Source: JAJDAT01 sp964344185
GTDB lineage: Bacteria; Nitrospinota; Nitrospinia; Nitrospinales; JAJDAT01
Direction: 5' to 3'
Assembly (NCBI GenBank): GCA_964344185.1
Contig: CAYFMN010000023.1
Location: 11,514 to 75,513 of the forward strand
DNA length: 64,000 nucleotides
Shown here: positions 62,001 to 64,000 of the stretch, piece after piece
How the letters are laid out: each line of letters starts with the position of its first letter
How positions within the stretch are numbered: the first letter of the stretch is position 1
Made by a program: the position numbers and the translations under genes
Notes under the pieces: generated by a model
Told to the model about the DNA's origin: nothing
Database searches by the model: none
The model's input: only the letters and a program-made list of their open reading frames with translations

Positions 62001-64000
62001 CCTTAACGGCAGCTGGAGCAAGCGGACAAAACGACGATAACTTGACGATCCAAGGAGCCGTCACATCTACTAGCGGTAATATCCTCTTGACAGCAGACGA
62101 CGCATTACAAGCAAACGCGGCTATCTTCGCTTCTTCTGGAACAGTTTCAGCAATTTCCACAAACAACGCAATTACCTTTAACGATACCGTATCTTCTGGA
62201 GGTAATTTAACGGTAAGCGCAGCTGAAGGCGTCACGGTAAATTCAAACATTAATTCTAACGGCGCAATTACCATCAATGCAGACTCTGACTCCAATAATT
62301 CTGGGAACTTCACCCTATCCTCTGGTCAAACCATCGCTTCGTCAGGGGACCTTGCCATCGAAGCTGAAATCCTAATTCAAGAGGGGACTCTTGATTCTGA
62401 TGGTGAAATAACACTTGATGGTCTGGTTCAAGTAGGCGGTAATATTTTCGCGGCAGATGGCGTCACTATCAGTCAAGATCTTATCTTAGATGAAGCGATT
62501 AATATTGACGCCGACTATGACCGTAATGGAACCGGTGATTTTACTCTGCTAACTGGAGTTTCTATTAACTCTAATAACAATGACATCACTATCACCGCTA
62601 ACGATTTCATTATCAATGGAACGATTGATAGCGGAACGGCGGATACCTATTTATTGTCTTCCGTTTCTGGCACCGCTATAGGAGTAGGAGTTACCGCTTA
62701 TCCAATTGCAATTTCAAACACTGAATTAAGCAACATTACCTCAAACAATTTAATTATCGGTAATGATCGAACTTCCCGAATTGTTGTAAACCATGTAAAT
62801 GCAGCCGATGTTGCCAATATTGAAACCGTAATTTTCAATGCTTTGGATACAGATGCTGACATTACCCTTATAAACTCCTCATTTAACGTTTTAGAAGTTA
62901 ATTCTACTAGACACATTACCGTTCAGAATAATTTGTCGACAACAGGACCATTGACTCTTAATGCGGATCGAAATGATGGATTTGGTTATTTATCGATTCA
63001 AGGAGGGGCTTCCGTTTCAACTGATAACTCAGATATCAATATCAGTATGAAGACATTTTATCATTTTGGCTCTTTGGATAGTGGTAGTGCGACAATCACT
63101 ATTAAATCAACAGCTCCGTTTGACGGTATTGGAGGAGTAGGTTTGGGCGCAAGCTGCTTCCGATGTATGAAAATTGAAAAGAGCGCTATCCAAAGGATGA
63201 CTGCGGGGAATCTGGTTATTGACGCATCGTCTACCGAACATATAACAATTGGAGAAGTGGATACAAACGATCTAGCCAATATTTCTGGTTTGGTTACCCT
63301 AATAGCCAAGGACGTTATTATTTTTAGCGACGCTGAATTTAACGACCTAATAATACATTCGGAATCTGATATTGTCTCAAACTATTTTAAAACATTAACG
63401 GCTGACAATTTAACAACAAACACGGTAACGGGTATGGATATCGATACCCAGGTAAACACGTTAACCTTTACCAATACGGGTACGGGAGACATCGTTGTTT
63501 ATAACCAGGGAGGAATTACTGCAACAGGAACCAACCCAGGCGGTTCGGTCGATATCACAACCCATAGTCCATTAACTGTTGGCGCGGCAGGCATTTCCGC
63601 AGGACAAAATGTTACTTTAACGGCGGCAGGAGCAAGCGGGCAAAATGACGATAACCTAACGATTCAAGGAAACGTCTCTTCTACTAACGGTAATATTGTT
63701 CTAACAGCGGATGATACGCTACAAGCTAACGGAACCATAACCGCCTCTTCAGGAACGGTTTCTGCCACTTCTACAAACGATGCAATTACCTTTAACGATA
63801 CCGTATCTTCTAACGGAGATTTGACTGTAACCTCCGCAGAAGGCGTCACCGTAAACTCAGACGTCAATTCTAATGGCGCAATTACAATCGATGCAGATTC
63901 CGATTCTAATAACTCAGGAGATTTTACTCTTTCCGCGGGACAAATAATCAGTTCGGATGGCGACCTTACTATTGACGCCGAAACAATGGTTCAAAATGGC
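53063..64000 (+). CDS. Giant filamentous-haemagglutinin-type exoprotein (partial, runs off the window)
   Basis: One frame starting at ATG 53063 appears open to the window end: 3646 codons without the C-terminus. A long leader (signal core about 20-42) is followed by the two-partner-secretion domain (about 43-330) with 'NQPGSNSVALNRVLG', 'VFLTNPSGIIFGQNAKVNVG' (Asn125-Pro126) and 'LLAPNVENHG'. The rest is repetitive beta-helix-type sequence rich in Asn, Thr, Gly and Asp. About 15 copies of an Asp motif such as 'ADSDRDGTGDFTLNSG', and several units with 'IGLGNAAGNMTLSDAEL', recur. It should be secreted by an outer-membrane TpsB pore, whose gene is not in the window, and act as an adhesin or surface filament. 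There is no clear ribosome site. Frame continuity was followed by eye at several points, including the last codons. Confidence 0.88.
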   Translation, partial: MTGLLYTSQKKFPKPNTKVFLLRLWVGFLVYLIGGWPTLVYALPQDGQIVAGKGNIQQPSSTNMVVNQSSEKLITNWKSFGISNQESVQFNQPGSNSVALNRVLGPNPSEILGKLSANGQVFLTNPSGIIFGQNAKVNVGGLMATTLGISNQDFLNGNYKFTQDPSKALASIINKGQIQSSGYVGLLAPNVENHGTIIANAGSVAMGSGNAASLDFNGDGLINFAITEPVEGEVLDEEGNVVEHRVLNTGKIQSGYVALTAKNASDVVKNVVNNTGVIEAYAAVEKDGEIYLMGEGGEVSVSGTLDASGKNAGEKGGTIHILGDEVELDNATIDASGEAGGGTVLVGGDYQGKGSIKTANNTQVSEDTVINADAVNQGDGGKIIIWSENSTVTKGILTARGGAVNGDGGLIETSGKNKLVVTKAADVSAKNGLAGTWLLDPRNIEITNVTSGVDQNGGEFTPNSDDSTVDVALINQALNNGTSVVITTSSDGDQEGNITVTSAILKSSGGDTSLTLNAAGKIIVNNTITSSNGKLDVNLVAKSDIDINSAITTNGGNFIANSQGQGGVAPHICGVAPSINHVSGAPTQANSTKITIGADINTNGGDVTLGDANGTQTVALLGAGIIETAQKKSNVIFDGGSINQAKDLNINADIRIEQTQNITLAATNDINFKGSVLIDPDAPALTSANLIINADSDADGSGDLIVLEESTIDPGGTVTITANDIDLQGKINASTTILVSDNGTIGLGNAAGNMTLSDAELNRITGLSLTIGSFNNGNIVVEGITLTSGSTVTLNSGGSITFQNTDSNFSALTVNANVDINVNHIINVSGDFVATADQDNNGAGNFTLASGFTLVAVNSLTVNAVNIFQNGNFSTGGTLTLNGNVVVSGAVSLTAADGIIITNDLVNNGTITIDADSDRDGTGDFTLNSGIQIVSNNNDISITANDFIINGTIDSGSGTLSLLSSVDGATIGIGDGAGDISITRTELQNITAANLIIGGSNNGNITVDGVTSAQSNNINSLALKAIADGSSVNFTNAASTFKALSVQAGNGITVDAALTTNGDLSLEASNADITLNQDISTNGGNFFADAGAEFNNNPIIHVSGVAITNQHISGSGGQSLSSNKSTIFINADINTSGGDITLGRAIQETKSLIGFGSITTSSLSSKVVFGDLAGGANDTLTTGSGIGTGTLNFNAFLDLIGKGVNTLTLGAHQNVNFNGQILLGDTDQLDLIIIADSDNNGTSDLVVGEGASLITNGGSINITAKDIDLLGEIDSGNGDISIIVSTNGSIGLGNATGTLTLDNAELSKLKGHALTLGNSSGGDIVVQGIDADLISTVTLISGGDIAFDSEPSTFINLNINSDGNIAINRDLTIQGNLVAVADADNSGTGDFTLELGNSIESAGDINITAITIVQNGDLTSGGALTLDGDVQVTETTTGQATIIAANGVTISENIIQNQNIFINADSDNDNIGDFVLNSGIRIISNDNDITIIAAGFVIDGTIDSGSGTTTLQYHADGTIRVGHQDELVITNPADPNFVPESSFKGIAGSELANITANKLEINTNFTGFVLNDIKASDTQNIDTFSITGPGGVFIQGDSVNFNSLEIDTNHQIAISTQVVATGDISIKTEKRPSTQYGNIDLFSGGIRSIYGNINLEMVDIRIETAFIEAVNGTISIQSSENGTIAIGAASGDLKIDNNELLQFTAQSLTLGRNAGDSIFVEGVSSSSSNGIGVVNLISGQDINFQNAESTFNSLTATANGNINVNANLTIDNGDFNGTADADNNNVGDFTVTGASTLFASNDVTIIAENILANGDIAAGGQLSLNGVITTSGAINLSAIDGITISDNIINYGIITINADSNNDGNGTFTLNSGIQIDSIGKRITITANDFIINGTINSGSAQTILQLTQQGNVGIGNASGNATISGAELQNITASNLTIDSNGGNISVDGITAANSGNIGRLTLKSIGTAGAITFNNANTFNSITIDTTGEVNINANLMLTSGDSTINSDIDANESGTFTVASGATINTNNNDLAISTREFVLDGNINVGDGTLVMTPSQINVTFVLGDLSAGYNIGIDNDELRRISADTFSLVTGEGSTIHNIYSGDTANINNLVFIATNELSDMSVGNSVIDSNLSISVNKQVFINFDLTAKSIEINADADGDGNGNIRHEHNRTITSTDGDITLTGNDLVMTNGSFINAAGDVKIASSSNLGSTIVGNLYSPQTIYDMFVSQSELGNISAQNLIFEGLDILINGVNLSDTAGIANTVKFQGVDKGNIQGRVKFYHNASSFKNLEAAAKLFVQVATDITTTENLSFNADNISIIPGTAINPGGSPTTSISTGGQATFEAKLFEFIMNSGASINTNGNTLDITARDIYLNGTLNSGTGDTIIRSNNNGLIFLGDAAGNVFTDTIGLNLSRSELQNITAQNLVFGDSDTTGITLENLHIEDTANIADTVTLNALADTGSINFNGLNNQNDGAANSLKSIIANANNGIVFNSQLVTTVGDIILDGDFNRTVDGADGILILPTDPENSNSLYRMRSAGDVVLKAKNGGINVTSGEITISTEDDIIVHDDFTGTNDITFYASSGSPLNDGDFILHDGATVSTVGNPIHIVAKKVFLNNGSLNIGTPTSNASVRIIILDDGTVGVGDAAGDITFTRAQLQNISGYGLRIQANGLIKIDNVQTQDIQGLVDNTFLGSQGVTLSGGASAFRSLTLGGPDINVETDVTTMGRFNATSSNQTNFSAGVTISATGDVEVGGKIINHNGFVIAGGDLRFRSEDGINIQGDIQANGDVRILGNGNNSYNTGPGIINISSGVSITSVGSYITLETSSGPINTLGLATFNAATNINIYDNLNAQGDLVFNADSNNNGTGGFTLHTGVILDSTNDITIQAANITTEIDALIKGNVLTTTTITGMDVNTKVNALNFTNTGTGDVIVDNQGGIVVTGTNPGGLVDITTHSPLTVGAAGISAGQHITLTAAGASGQNDDNLTIQGAVTSTSGNILLTADDALQANAAIFASSGTVSAISTNNAITFNDTVSSGGNLTVSAAEGVTVNSNINSNGAITINADSDSNNSGNFTLSSGQTIASSGDLAIEAEILIQEGTLDSDGEITLDGLVQVGGNIFAADGVTISQDLILDEAINIDADYDRNGTGDFTLLTGVSINSNNNDITITANDFIINGTIDSGTADTYLLSSVSGTAIGVGVTAYPIAISNTELSNITSNNLIIGNDRTSRIVVNHVNAADVANIETVIFNALDTDADITLINSSFNVLEVNSTRHITVQNNLSTTGPLTLNADRNDGFGYLSIQGGASVSTDNSDINISMKTFYHFGSLDSGSATITIKSTAPFDGIGGVGLGASCFRCMKIEKSAIQRMTAGNLVIDASSTEHITIGEVDTNDLANISGLVTLIAKDVIIFSDAEFNDLIIHSESDIVSNYFKTLTADNLTTNTVTGMDIDTQVNTLTFTNTGTGDIVVYNQGGITATGTNPGGSVDITTHSPLTVGAAGISAGQNVTLTAAGASGQNDDNLTIQGNVSSTNGNIVLTADDTLQANGTITASSGTVSATSTNDAITFNDTVSSNGDLTVTSAEGVTVNSDVNSNGAITIDADSDSNNSGDFTLSAGQIISSDGDLTIDAETMVQNG
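61830..62400 (+). repeat. Long internal repeat in the haemagglutinin, copy 1
   Basis: Nearly the same protein sequence as 63444-64000, offset 1614 bases (538 codons). Identity is high at protein level, with many third-position differences. Confidence 0.8.
63444..64000 (+). repeat. Long internal repeat in the haemagglutinin, copy 2 (cut by window end)
   Basis: Partner of 61830-62400. It begins with 'DTQVNTLTFTNTGTGDIVV' versus 'NTKVNALNFTNTGTGDVIV' in copy 1. Confidence 0.8.

Noticed and set aside
53326..63867. Many minus-strand open frames of 60-180 codons opposite the haemagglutinin
   Set aside because: They are Pro/Val/Ser-rich mirror frames of the Asn/Gly/Thr-rich plus-strand repeats, lack ribosome sites and disagree with the long plus-strand frame.

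Overview
The window looks like a chromosomal segment of an AT-rich, Gram-negative, aerobic bacterium, most likely a marine nitrite oxidiser of the Nitrospina type (Nitrospinota). The main clue is a tri-haem cytochrome c fused to a domain resembling the haem-binding gamma subunit of nitrite oxidoreductase and related molybdoenzymes (33848-35758), preceded by a cupredoxin-like protein. The Gram-negative assignment rests on a two-partner-secretion haemagglutinin, a lipoprotein and many signal peptides. The taxon is inferred; no rRNA or universal marker settles it. Two runs of 10 N (19113-19122, 44071-44080) show this is a scaffolded draft.

Layout. 1-8413: start of an acetyl-CoA synthetase, a DUF1566 gene, a methyltransferase plus SGNH/TPR surface-modification pair, an orphan phage-tail-like protein and a GT39-type membrane glycosyltransferase. 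8627-16969: clpB, then a tight five-gene operon alaC-like/hom/thrC/FGE/trxB ending in a terminator. 17300-25608: a trypsin-like protease, a uppP gene interrupted by TGA and an assembly gap, tRNA-Arg(CCT), a decayed cyclic-nucleotide-binding gene, a Cys-rich secreted protein with an upstream deaminase-toxin-like protein, and an M36-like metalloprotease. 25829-29202: phenylalanyl-tRNA synthetase of archaeal/eukaryotic type with a zinc ribbon inserted near the PheT N-terminus. 29305-43960: a small secreted protein behind a consensus promoter, an MltD-like transglycosylase with LysM repeats, the cupredoxin/cytochrome pair, an SDR relic, a YfhO-like protein, a zinc-type ABC transporter, a KAP NTPase and a B12/radical-SAM enzyme.

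44725-47601 is the most unusual region. An intact tRNA-Pro(GGG) is followed by two AT-rich modules on the opposite strand. Each module ends at a copy of the tRNA 3' end plus a terminator; the outer copies share an exact 31-bp direct repeat. One module encodes a STAS-like protein and a GHKL ATPase as separate genes. The other encodes a single HTH-GHKL-STAS-like fusion behind a cluster of palindromes. No integrase is present. I read this as a tandem pair of integrase-less islets carrying a partner-switch-like signalling system.

47672-52655: ankyrin, MORN and small genes, and an asparagine synthetase enclosed by two inverted about 105-bp MITE-like repeats. 53063-64000: one open frame of at least 3646 codons for a filamentous-haemagglutinin-type exoprotein. 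It carries about 15 Asp-rich DxDxxGxGDFTL-like motifs and a duplicated module of about 538 residues, and it runs off the window.

A REP-like hairpin repeat recurs at 18204, 41811, 44032 and, in part, 38687; one copy abuts an assembly gap.
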